Source: Methylococcaceae bacterium
GTDB taxonomy: Bacteria > Pseudomonadota > Gammaproteobacteria > Methylococcales > Methylomonadaceae
DNA: 21,053 nucleotides
Direction: 5' to 3'
Assembly (NCBI GenBank): GCA_021647585.1
Contig: JAKIUK010000067.1
Span: forward strand, 1-21,053
Part shown: piece by piece, positions 1-7,135 of the stretch
How the letters are laid out: each line of letters opens with the position of its first letter
Position numbering within the stretch: position 1 is the first letter of the stretch
Notes under the pieces: generated by a model
Told to the model about the DNA's origin: nothing
The model's input: the letters and a program-made list of their open reading frames with translations, nothing else
Database searches by the model: none
Program-made: the position numbers and the translations under genes

Positions 1-159
1 CCCTCTGTCTTCATTGCCGGTAACATATTTTGTAAAATACGAAGAAACATGTCTTGGTGGGCTTTAGAGTGCGGGTTTGCGAGCTGTTTCCTTGCAAGTT
101 TATGTTTTAAAGGGAACACTCATGAAATTGGAATAAGATGTCTTGGTTCTGTTGTCTGA
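1..159 (+). CDS. 3' end of an FGE-sulfatase (SUMF1)-like protein, partial
   Basis: An open frame enters from the left edge and ends at TGA 157-159 after 52 codons. Its tail reads RRNMSWW, about 20 residues, then THEIGIRCLGSVV. This matches the layout of the C-terminus of formylglycine-generating-enzyme/SUMF1-type domains, where RGGSW is followed by a short variable stretch and IGFRC. Several usually conserved positions differ (R-N-M for R-G-G, no obvious Arg in the middle), so the gene may be decaying. The last ten codons, including the stop, lie in the 48-bp inverted repeat that recurs at 1661-1708. The family call comes from a short motif read by eye and is tentative. The N-terminal part is outside the window. 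Confidence 0.4.
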   Translation, partial: PSVFIAGNIFCKIRRNMSWWALECGFASCFLASLCFKGNTHEIGIRCLGSVV

Positions 160-176
160 ATTTGTTGGGGTATTAT
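129..176 (+). repeat. 48-bp inverted repeat, left copy
   Basis: This copy is the exact reverse complement of 1661-1708. It covers the last codons, TGA stop and 17 bp after the stop of the FGE-like frame. Homology stops sharply on both sides: 'catgaaat' precedes it and 'attgtgtg' follows it, neither matched at the other copy. Confidence 0.9.
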
Positions 177-185
177 ATTGTGTGT

Positions 186-223
186 AAAAAACTTCTTCTT
201 GCACTAGCCATGGAGACAAGAAG
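186..223 (-). terminator. possible rho-independent terminator (minus strand)
   Basis: A 7-bp perfect stem (195-201 with 217-223) with a 15-nt loop is followed, on the minus strand, by AAG and six T (rc of 186-191). The stem is AT-rich, so the prediction is weak. It would lie downstream of the truncated exported-protein gene at 270-506. Confidence 0.3.
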
Positions 224-269
224 ATAAAAAAGATTGTATTTCAATAAAGTGGAAGCCCTCTCGACTTGT

Positions 270-506
270 TTATCGAAAGAAAGAGTCAATCCTGGGACGT
301 TGTAAGAATAAAATTCCTATAGAGTTGCCAGGCAGAAAGTGCCGAAGGTTATTATCTTGGTTAATTACCGCCCGCCCACCAGGAGTAATTGCTCCACGAC
401 CCACGGCACCGGGAAAAGAGGGGATTGCTAAAACTGAGCTTGATATGCCCAGTAATCCCACTAGAAGAGCTGAATTAAATTTAAAATTTAATGGCGTATG
501 TATCAT
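270..506 (-). pseudogene. 5' end of an exported pectate-lyase-like protein, truncated
   Basis: I start at ATG 506 because a GAGG sits 8 nt upstream of it; an in-frame ATG at 521 is the alternative. The product begins MIHTPLNFKF, has a hydrophobic signal-peptide core (LLVGLLGISSSVLA), and continues AIPSFPGAVGRGAITPGGR. The FPGA-x-G-x-GA-x-TPGGR pattern is typical of the mature N-terminus of bacterial pectate-lyase/right-handed beta-helix proteins. The likeness ends right after GGR and the frame stops at 270, so only about 78 residues of a protein that is normally several hundred long remain. It follows the PKD/ConA-like fragment on the same strand, with a possible terminator between them. I see the signal peptide directly; the lyase relation is inference. 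Confidence 0.45.
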
Positions 507-571
507 TATCAATATCCTCATTAGTTATTTATTGAAAAAATATTCTCTTATGCCTTCCATAGCCAGAAGAG

Positions 572-615
572 AAAAAACTGACTAGCCCTCTCCTTAAGTA
601 TAATGGTGAGAGGCT
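572..615 (-). terminator. rho-independent terminator candidate after the PKD/ConA-like gene
   Basis: Positions 584-592 and 608-615 form an 8-bp stem (AGCC-TCTC with GAGA-GGCT, one bulged base) with a loop of about 15 nt. On the minus strand it is followed by AGTCAG and six T (rc of 572-577). It lies 19 bp beyond the stop of the minus-strand gene ending at 634, the expected place for its terminator. Confidence 0.45.
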
Positions 616-633
616 AATATTTATAACGAGTAC

Positions 634-1660
634 TCAATCCTCAAAAACAGTAAGTTTAAAATTTCTATAACGTTGCCATCCTTGTCCGTTTTCTGCCGAT
701 TTTCCACTGGAATATATTCCTGCGAACCATTGTCCACTGCTTTCAGGTAGTGGCATCGATTCTTGAATTCGGTTCCATGAACCTCCTGGCACACGCCAAT
801 ACATGGTTACTCGTTTATTGTGGAGTCTTAAGCGGAGATCGTAAATGAATTCTTCTCTATTCTTATTACCCGGAATTCGCACTTTAATCTCGTCATTATT
901 TTTAACATCTTTTTGAGAGCCTTCGCCACCTTTGATATCTTTATCTTCTTTGTGAAAATGGTTGACAGCACCGTTTTGCTCGCGCAGCATAACGAAAAAT
1001 GGTTCTTTAGGATCATAAGGCCTAAGTTTTTCAATGACTAGTTTTATATAATTATCATTGTCCTGATAGAGTATTAATCCGCCTTGGCCCCCAGAATTCG
1101 TATTTATTTGAGTTGATACAGCAAAATCGACTGACTTATTGATATTAATTGGCCGAACAAGCGTGTTATGACTTTCTTCTCTATCCCTGTGTTTATAAAT
1201 AGTGGTACTCTCTGAAGATTTGATTTCAAGCCCGTTCGTTCTTATCCTCCAGTCATCAGGTTTCTCAGAAATCCATTTCCAGCCACTTTTAAGTGTGCCT
1301 GCAAAGTCATCTATAAACGTACCTGATGGCGCTGGATTGTCAACAACGGGGGGGTGTTGATCTTCGAAAGGATCGACGATAACCCGAATAATGGCTGACC
1401 CCGATAAAGCACCATCATTAGCTGTTAGTTTTAACAAGTATCTGCCAGCTTTAGTAAATGTGACCTTTGTTTCAGGTGCGTTAGGCGTATTAAACGAAAC
1501 AGCACCTAGTCCGGAATCCTTCGTCCATTGATAGGTAAGCGTGTTGTTAGGTAAGCCGTCATCAGCGACCATTCCCTTAACCGTAGTCTCAGGAATCTGA
1601 ATCCGTTGAGCTACTTCAAAGGAGATGTTTGGTGCCTTATTTACTGCTGGTTCTCCATTT
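634..1660 (-). pseudogene. 5'-truncated surface protein: PKD domain plus DUF1349/ConA-like domain
   Basis: The frame is open from the repeat junction at 1660 down to the stop at 634; the first ATG (1572) is internal to a domain, so it is not the native start. Residues encoded by about 1640-1370 form a PKD/REJ-type Ig-like repeat: NKAPNISFEV, then VADDGLPNNTLTYQW, then GRYLLKLTANDG. From about 1330 to 640 is a domain like DUF1349 (concanavalin-like fold, as in beta-xylosidase C-termini), with the GLILYQDNDNYIKLVIE signature. Such modules occur in large secreted or cell-surface proteins, often binding carbohydrate. The signal peptide and upstream domains are missing: the frame runs back in phase into the TGA of the 48-bp repeat (1678-1680), and the IS lies just beyond. 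It could be the tail of a substrate or adhesin served by the neighbouring envelope genes, which is inference. Confidence 0.6.
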
Positions 1661-1708
1661 ATAATACCCCAACAAATTCAGACAACAGAACCAAGACATC
1701 TTATTCCA
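1661..1708 (-). repeat. 48-bp inverted repeat, right copy
   Basis: Read on the minus strand, this copy carries the same FGE-like end (GIRCLGSVV stop) as 129-176. Its outer edge lies at the end of the IS1111-group element. Its inner edge joins the PKD-containing frame at 1660. Confidence 0.9.
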
Positions 1709-1709
1709 T

Positions 1710-1722
1710 ATATGGACTCCTC
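1710..1722 (+). repeat. IS1111-group subterminal inverted repeat, transposase-distal end
   Basis: ATATGGACTCCTC, exact reverse complement of 3150-3162. The core GGACTCCT also occurs at 1818-1825 and 3091-3098 inside the element. Confidence 0.8.
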
Positions 1723-2060
1723 GTTTATTGCAAGCCAAGTTATTCAAAATAATGTCATCAACATAGATCAAGATTGCAGCCATATATTCGGTCTCTGATA
1801 GAGGTTTTATGACCTCAGGACTCCTGATGAATCTATTCGCATACTTTCTGACCCTACCAACTTAACGGTTTCGTAATGAACTCTTTGGAATAGACGGGTT
1901 CTTTCAAGTATCGGTCTGACCTGTTGTTGTCATCAATAGTGGTTAACTTGCCTCCGCAATCTGGGTTACTCGGTTATAGGTTGAGGGTTATCCATGCTTT
2001 GTCCACGGACGAAGAGCCCTCTTAGCTCGTAGTCGGTGGACAAAGGGTGGATAACCCGGT
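1723..2060 (-). ncRNA. candidate guide (seek/bridge) RNA region of the IS1111-group element
   Basis: This is the non-coding stretch between the transposase stop and the distal terminal repeat, where IS1111-group elements encode their guide RNA. It holds a long hairpin: 1985-1994 pairs with 2048-2057 (10 bp) and 1998-2006 with 2036-2044 (9 bp), separated by a 3/3 internal loop. A further small stem, AAGAG with CTCTT, lies inside the apical part. A palindrome TCAGGA-C-TCCTGA (1815-1827) repeats the GGACTCCT core of the element ends. Short matches to the flanks exist: TCATCAAC at 1755-1762 equals 3162-3169, and TGGAATA at 1887-1893 matches the other flank in reverse complement. These could be guide segments or chance. 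RNA ends are not determined. Confidence 0.45.
1985..2057 (-). other. long imperfect stem-loop 17 bp after the transposase stop
   Basis: The arms are 1985-2006 and 2036-2057: 19 of 22 positions pair, interrupted by TGC opposite GGG, with a 29-nt apical region that can fold further. It is too large, and lacks a T-run, for an ordinary terminator. It probably shapes or protects the guide RNA processed from the transposase transcript. Confidence 0.7.
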
Positions 2061-2073
2061 CTCTGCACTCGGG

Positions 2074-3087
2074 TTAAACCAATAGTGCATCATATTCTTT
2101 TTCTTGGGTTGCCATCGCCCAGAGTATTCTGGCATTTTTATTCGCTAGCGCAACGGCAGCTTTGTTAAAACCTCGCCGCTCAATCAACGCTTGTAGCCAT
2201 AAACTCAGTTTATCTTCTTTTTGACTGCAGTTTTTTAATACGGCTCGCGCTCCGTGTATCAAGAGAGTTCGGATATAACGATTACCACGCTTACTGATCC
2301 CTAAATAAATCTGTTTATCTCCACTGCTATGCTGCCTGGGAACGACACCCAAACTGGCGGCGTAATCACGACTGCTTTGATAGCCTTTACCATTCCCTAT
2401 GTCAGAAGCAACCATGGATGCTGTCATGGGCCCAACACCGGGCACTTCAAGAAATCGCTTTGCTGTCTCATCACTTTTACAAAGCGCACTCATCCGCTGA
2501 TCTTGTACCTTTATTTCATCATCCAGTGCAACAAGCTGGGTATAGTGTTCTGCAAAGATTTCCCGACTTAACGGGGTTAAATCATTTTCAGCATCTTCTA
2601 AAATCAGGGGTAATTGCTGCCTGACCTTATTAATGCTTTGAGGAATAATAATCCCTCGTTCACTCAACAATCCTCGGGTTTGATTCACTAAAGCCGTACG
2701 TTTACCCACCAGGCCTTGCCGTACTTTATGAATCAACTGTATATCCTGTTGTTCGATTGTTTTTATCGTCACTGCTCGCTTATTGGGACGGGTGACGGCA
2801 TCAAATATACCGGCTGCATCGTTAAAGTCATTTTTGTTACCGACAACAAAACTCTTCACATAACGCGCATTGAGCAAAATGACCTCATGCCCCAACTTCA
2901 TTAATTCTCTCGCCCAATGATGGGCACTACCACACGCCTCTATCCCAATCAGACTGACCGGATAGTTGGCAAAAAAGGCTAATAGCTCAGCTCGCTTTAG
3001 CTTTTTCTTGACGGCTTTACCCTCGACAAAGGTATACAGGTGAAAGATGTTTTTTGCTATATCTAACCCGATTACGCTATTATTCAT
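2074..3087 (-). CDS. IS110-family transposase, IS1111 group
   Basis: A full-length 337-residue RNA-guided DEDD recombinase that excises and integrates its own element. The N-terminal RuvC-like domain shows D9 (IGLDIAK), E50 (IGIEACGS), D87 and D90 (KNDFNDA). The C-terminal Transposase_20-type domain has VPGVGPMTASMVASDIG, then GVVPRQHSSGDKQ, where S254 or S255 is the expected catalytic serine, and ISKRGNRYIRTLLIHGARAV. All key residues are present and no frameshift is visible, so the gene looks active. Start ATG 3087 has a GAGGAG Shine-Dalgarno that lies within an internal copy of the terminal-repeat sequence (3090-3099). Confidence 0.93.
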   Translation of the reverse strand: MNNSVIGLDIAKNIFHLYTFVEGKAVKKKLKRAELLAFFANYPVSLIGIEACGSAHHWARELMKLGHEVILLNARYVKSFVVGNKNDFNDAAGIFDAVTRPNKRAVTIKTIEQQDIQLIHKVRQGLVGKRTALVNQTRGLLSERGIIIPQSINKVRQQLPLILEDAENDLTPLSREIFAEHYTQLVALDDEIKVQDQRMSALCKSDETAKRFLEVPGVGPMTASMVASDIGNGKGYQSSRDYAASLGVVPRQHSSGDKQIYLGISKRGNRYIRTLLIHGARAVLKNCSQKEDKLSLWLQALIERRGFNKAAVALANKNARILWAMATQEKEYDALLV

Positions 3088-3089
3088 TT

Positions 3090-3099
3090 TGGACTCCTC
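3090..3099 (-). promoter_or_regulatory. Shine-Dalgarno of the transposase inside a terminal-repeat-like motif
   Basis: TGGACTCCTC on + (GAGGAGTCCA on -) lies directly upstream of the transposase ATG. It is identical to ten bases of both subterminal repeats (1713-1722, and the reverse complement of 3150-3159). A factor recognising the ends could also occupy this copy, or its RNA could pair with the guide RNA; either would be self-regulation (inference). Confidence 0.5.
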
Positions 3100-3149
3100 T
3101 TTTACTTCGTTAAAAAAATTTAGGGTGCATTATGACACCGTTGAAGGGA

Positions 3150-3162
3150 GAGGAGTCCATAT
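3150..3162 (+). repeat. IS1111-group subterminal inverted repeat, transposase-proximal end
   Basis: GAGGAGTCCATAT, the exact reverse complement of 1710-1722. Confidence 0.8.
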
Positions 3163-3165
3163 CAT

Positions 3166-3241
3166 CAACTTACAATCCTTATCCTACCAATGCTCGCAAA
3201 TACCAACTTACAATCCTTATCCTACCAATGCTCGCAAATAC
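3166..3241. repeat. 38-bp perfect tandem duplication
   Basis: Two identical 38-bp units, 3166-3203 and 3204-3241, begin only about 3 bp beyond the IS end. The unit nearer the gene contains the last codons and stop of the small minus-strand gene (ICEHW stop). The other is a non-coding copy of that gene end. Confidence 0.95.
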
Positions 3242-3641
3242 CACCAGTACAATCACACCCACTATTTTCATATATCACTAACGCAGAGTTCACGATTTGT
3301 GAAACTACTTTGCGTTCAGTTTTTTCTTTCACTATTTCTATTAATCGATTGTCTAGGCTACTATTGTTAGGATCTATAGTTGTTTTGGGGACTTCAATAT
3401 CTAAAAACTTTCTATCCGGACAACAGGAAGGGTCGTTTGGTACTTCATACACTGAAAAAGTTCCATCACATCGATTTGTTTCGACTATGTTTTCACCCGG
3501 AAAACGCAAATGTATTATTTCTGCTTCTTTGGTAACAATTCTTATCGATTCAATTTGCCCTTTGCCAAATTCATCTTCAAGTTCGAGTTTCGCTTCTTCC
3601 GTTAGTTTAAATATCCTTTGTTTCAGTTCGTTGACTTTCAT
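3222..3641 (-). CDS. small hypothetical protein with a Cys-rich C-terminal tail
   Basis: I take ATG 3641 because a strong AGAGGAGAG ribosome site lies about 8 nt upstream; the in-frame ATG at 3680 has none. This gives 139 residues with no signal peptide or membrane segment. The first 25 residues (MKVNELKQRIFKLTEEAKLE) look helical and charged. A beta-rich middle contains a CC pair (DPSCCPDR). The last 14 residues carry C-x-C-x4-C (GCDCTGGICEHW). I do not recognise the family. The cysteines could bind a metal, form disulfides, or be the core of a modified peptide behind a leader, but no maturation enzyme is nearby, so this is open. It is the last gene of the minus-strand cluster, 61 bp after the FecR/TPR/barrel gene. 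Its 3' end is duplicated next to the IS. Confidence 0.65.
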   Translation of the reverse strand: MKVNELKQRIFKLTEEAKLELEDEFGKGQIESIRIVTKEAEIIHLRFPGENIVETNRCDGTFSVYEVPNDPSCCPDRKFLDIEVPKTTIDPNNSSLDNRLIEIVKEKTERKVVSQIVNSALVIYENSGCDCTGGICEHW

Positions 3642-3702
3642 AATAGTTCTCTCCTCTTTGCTTAAAAATGCGCACGTCAATAATTCTTAGTACGCCCCTA
3701 AT

Positions 3703-6700
3703 TTAGTTAAACACAAATGTTGCTCGAAAAAAAATCATTTGGTCTGGAATAAAACGAGGTCGTTCGACTGCATTAAATGATTGAATACCTAATCCTTCAT
3801 GATTAAACTTCTGGTCAAAAATATTTTTTGCTTCTAGTCCGATTATTCCTCTTCTATTTGGCAATCTATAACCAATACTCGCATCAAATGTGAAAAAATC
3901 ATCACTATCGTAAGGGGAATTAGCTATCGAATCCGATTTAATGGATTGATCAACAAAGCTTCCTTTAACACCAGCAAAAAAACCCGATGGAGAGAATACT
4001 CGAAGAGTCAGTGGAAGTATTAACGTATCTATTTGATCAGGCTCTTTTGAATTCACGACGAACGGATCATCTTTAGATCGAATAAATTGTTCGAATACTG
4101 GTTCAAAACCAAGCGAAAATTGAGAAATAGGCGTCCAATATAGGTAGGCATGCAGAAGTTTTTCTCGTCTCTTAGTCGTTACAAATGCTGGGGGATTTTT
4201 TGACCCGTCAAAAGTCCGAAAATTTAATTCTCTCCCTGAAAACTCGATTCCCCCATGCAAGTTCGGTGTTATGGTTGTATCAAGACCAACACCGTAGCGC
4301 TTAGATACTGTTCCATTTACATCATCAAAAAATTGATTGAAACCTGCAACTACGGTTGGTTCAATAGTCTGATCTACGACTTGGGATCGCTTTACCGTCT
4401 CCGTATAGCTTAATCGAAGACGGGCTGAATCTGTTATATCCAATTCAAAGCCAAATTTTGGGTTAATACGTGACACCTTTCTACTAACAATGTCTAAGTG
4501 GTCATAACTCAAACCCAAAGTTAATGTTAGAGAATCAAACAACCGAATATTGGAATATGAATAAGCGTTATAAGCTATATCAGTCGACTGTATGCTTGGT
4601 CGTGGTTTATTGTCTTTCGAACGTTGTATATTAGTATCTATATTGTAATTTCCTCCACCAATCGTTAAATGAAGCCAATCATAATTAAAAAGATACCTAG
4701 CTTCTATATGATATCCATCCTGCTGATTATTGGTTTTACGAGATGGTGTTGGTTGTGATATTTCCTTTCGATCCGCGTAAACAGAAGAAACAATAATATC
4801 GGAGTTAGATGAGGGCGAATATCTAGCTCCAATTCGATATGTGTCTTGCTCGATTGATCTTCTGGCGGTTCGAGAGAAGTTATCAGGGTCAAAGTGCAGT
4901 TCTAGGTCTCCTTGTGTTCTGTCTTGTCTTCTAAACTCACCTAAAAAATTAAGTTTCGGCGTAATCTGTCCCTGAATAAATGCGTTATAAATATCTTGCT
5001 TAAGATCATTATTCTCCCTAAACCCATCAGTTTCATAATGGAACTGTCCAAGACTATAAGAGAATTTATTCCAGAGCCCTGATTGGACAACTTCGTCACC
5101 CCAAGTATTATTGCTTCCATAGACACCTGATGTCTGTAAGGCCAGTCGATCACGTGTAAAAAGTGGATTGAATTCGTTAAATGAAGTATTTGATGGGCCT
5201 GAGCCATCAAGAATAAGCAAATTACTCTCCGCCAAGCTTGGTTGAATAGGATTGACATTAACAGGCTGTAACAATTGCGATTGTAATAATTCACTAACTC
5301 TGGCAATCTCATGCCGCGGTCTTGAAGCATAGTTGTCCGCAAGCAATCTATGGGCTGAATAATTACTAGGGTCAGTATTCACCGATTTCCAGCCTTGCAC
5401 CAAACCTAATTGCTGAAACCCTAAATCATTATAAATCCGTCCAAGACTAGCACTCCTTGCAGCCAAGTCCTCATCCAGCAATAACTTAGACCTATAAACC
5501 CCACGATTATCATTTAACTCAATTGCCTTCTGCATATCATGTAGAGCTTCTACAGGTCGATTTGTAGTTTGTTTACGTATAGCATCATAAAACCAAGGCG
5601 TTGGGTCATTCGGGTCAACTTCTTTAGCAATAGTTAATTCAGTTTCTGCATAGTCATTATTTTTAAGTTCATAATAAGCTTTACCTAAATAGCTACGCAT
5701 AGTGGCATTATCTGGATCTAGACTAACGGCTGTTTCTAAATCCTGCGTTCCGTCTTCAATATCACCTTTTCTGATTTTTGCTAACCCCAGTCCTAATCGT
5801 GCTAAAGGATCAGCAGAATTCAAATTAATGGATTTAGTAAATGCAGTATTTGCTTCATCTATATCCACTTCTGCCAGATAAGCAAAGCCAAGAATAGTTT
5901 GAGTACGGTCAAGTTTTGGATTTAACTGTTGTGCTTTTTGTGCGGATTTTAAGGCATCACTACGTTCACCAGTAGAAAGCTGCAACTCAGATAACCTAGC
6001 CCATGCCAAAGCATTATCGGGTGATAATTCAACAGCCTTTTGGGTTGCTTTTAGTGCTAATTCTATTTTAAATTTCGACTGATAAGCATATGATAAAGCT
6101 ATCTGAGCCGTGGCTGATTGAGGATTTTGAGTGGTTGCTTTTTGAGCAATGTTTAAAGCTTCATCCTGTCGGTTTTTAACAACTGAAACTATTGCTCTCA
6201 ATGCTAATGCGTCACTGTAATCAGGTCCTATAGTTTGTACCTGATCAATAAATTTTAAAGCTTCGTCAACACTACCTACACTTAGTAAAAGCGATGCAAT
6301 ATAAGTTAAATAGTGACTGTCATTTTGTAAATCTTGATTTTTATCGAGTAAGTTTAAAGATTTATCTAAATCACCTATTTGTTGTTGATTATCATCAGCA
6401 TTTAATTTAGATACCCTACCCTTTTCTATATTGATAACCGGAGGGTAGTACAGTGTCCACTGCACTGCATCTTCTGGACGAATGGTTAGTGCTTTAATTT
6501 GTGGTGTTTGGCTTTCGTATGCAATTCCAGTAAAACCTTGTTTAATCAGTATTTCACCTTGTTTATTATTTGCCGCTACCTGCCCATCAAAAACCTTGAT
6601 TTCTGCATGCTCTGAATCAACGGTCACTAAAAACTCAGTACCTTGGTGTACAGCATTAATAAAAGGTGTTTGAATATTTAACCGTTGAGATTCTCGGCTA

Positions 6701-7047
6701 CGAAAAAAACCTGCTCCTTCTAATAGTTTTAAATACCAAGAGCTTGTTTTTTTTTGTTTTGGAGGTAAAAAAATCAGCGTTGAGCTTTGTTTTAGCGTAG
6801 CTCTTGATTCATTTCTAAGTAAAAGAGTGACACGACTGTGCTTTCTTGTGCGAACTTTGTCCTTATCACAAAAGATCTGATCTGAATTCACAGTTTCCCA
6901 GTCAGATTGACCCGCATACTGTATATCAACTTTCCCCTGGCTGGATATAATTTTGGCTAACCATTGAGAGCAGAGGTGTTCAGCTTGAACTCCACTTGAT
7001 GCTATCAATAACCCAAAGAGGATAAAATATTCAATCTTCTGATGCAT
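3703..7047 (-). CDS. FecR domain-TPR-outer-membrane beta-barrel fusion protein
   Basis: A 1114-residue envelope protein. Residues 1-22 are a signal peptide (FILFGLLIASSGVQA). About 28-200 is a FecR-type domain, with VRTRKHSRVTLLL and INAVHQGTEFLVTV close to its signature. About 220-560 holds roughly nine TPR units (for example DNALAWARLSELQLSTGE, DPLARLGLGLAKIRKGDIED). About 610-1114 is a chain of amphipathic strands ending like a TonB-dependent receptor barrel: IGLEAKNIFDQKFNHEG, then RPRFIPDQMIFFRATFVFN. I see no plug domain or TonB box. FecR domains normally relay a ligand signal from a separate receptor, so having both in one chain is unusual. TPR plus barrel also recalls exopolysaccharide exporters (BcsC, PelB). 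It lies 88 bp after the cyclase gene and starts without a clear Shine-Dalgarno. Domain calls are firm; function is inferred. Confidence 0.8.
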   Translation of the reverse strand: MHQKIEYFILFGLLIASSGVQAEHLCSQWLAKIISSQGKVDIQYAGQSDWETVNSDQIFCDKDKVRTRKHSRVTLLLRNESRATLKQSSTLIFLPPKQKKTSSWYLKLLEGAGFFRSRESQRLNIQTPFINAVHQGTEFLVTVDSEHAEIKVFDGQVAANNKQGEILIKQGFTGIAYESQTPQIKALTIRPEDAVQWTLYYPPVINIEKGRVSKLNADDNQQQIGDLDKSLNLLDKNQDLQNDSHYLTYIASLLLSVGSVDEALKFIDQVQTIGPDYSDALALRAIVSVVKNRQDEALNIAQKATTQNPQSATAQIALSYAYQSKFKIELALKATQKAVELSPDNALAWARLSELQLSTGERSDALKSAQKAQQLNPKLDRTQTILGFAYLAEVDIDEANTAFTKSINLNSADPLARLGLGLAKIRKGDIEDGTQDLETAVSLDPDNATMRSYLGKAYYELKNNDYAETELTIAKEVDPNDPTPWFYDAIRKQTTNRPVEALHDMQKAIELNDNRGVYRSKLLLDEDLAARSASLGRIYNDLGFQQLGLVQGWKSVNTDPSNYSAHRLLADNYASRPRHEIARVSELLQSQLLQPVNVNPIQPSLAESNLLILDGSGPSNTSFNEFNPLFTRDRLALQTSGVYGSNNTWGDEVVQSGLWNKFSYSLGQFHYETDGFRENNDLKQDIYNAFIQGQITPKLNFLGEFRRQDRTQGDLELHFDPDNFSRTARRSIEQDTYRIGARYSPSSNSDIIVSSVYADRKEISQPTPSRKTNNQQDGYHIEARYLFNYDWLHLTIGGGNYNIDTNIQRSKDNKPRPSIQSTDIAYNAYSYSNIRLFDSLTLTLGLSYDHLDIVSRKVSRINPKFGFELDITDSARLRLSYTETVKRSQVVDQTIEPTVVAGFNQFFDDVNGTVSKRYGVGLDTTITPNLHGGIEFSGRELNFRTFDGSKNPPAFVTTKRREKLLHAYLYWTPISQFSLGFEPVFEQFIRSKDDPFVVNSKEPDQIDTLILPLTLRVFSPSGFFAGVKGSFVDQSIKSDSIANSPYDSDDFFTFDASIGYRLPNRRGIIGLEAKNIFDQKFNHEGLGIQSFNAVERPRFIPDQMIFFRATFVFN

Positions 7048-7135
7048 TTTATTATAATAATTATTAGTGCAACACTAACTAAAAAATAAAAAATGTTCAC
7101 TAAATCCAAGAAATAGAAATATTTTTATGTTAAAG

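Larger units (their letters stand above)
1709..3163 (-). mobile_element. IS110-family (IS1111-group) insertion sequence
   Basis: The element has one transposase gene (2074-3087) and a roughly 350-bp non-coding stretch downstream of it. It carries 13-bp subterminal inverted repeats, 1710-1722 (ATATGGACTCCTC) and 3150-3162 (its reverse complement). Subterminal repeats and a long non-coding region after the transposase are hallmarks of the IS1111 group, as opposed to IS110 proper. No target duplication is visible, as expected for this family. The exact ends may differ by a few bases. It sits between the small Cys-tailed gene and the 48-bp repeat. Confidence 0.85.

Noticed and set aside
129..1708. 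The 48-bp repeats as ends of a diversity-generating retroelement (FGE-like variable protein)
   Set aside because: No reverse transcriptase, no adenine-directed variation between the copies, and the copies are inverted and identical.
3166..3241. Two direct repeats as a CRISPR remnant
   Set aside because: The two 38-bp units are directly abutting with no spacer, and one contains the end of a protein gene; no cas gene is present.
3190..3690. Plus-strand frame of 166 codons
   Set aside because: Covers the small minus-strand gene, which has a strong ribosome site; the plus frame has low-complexity Ser/Leu runs and no initiation signal.
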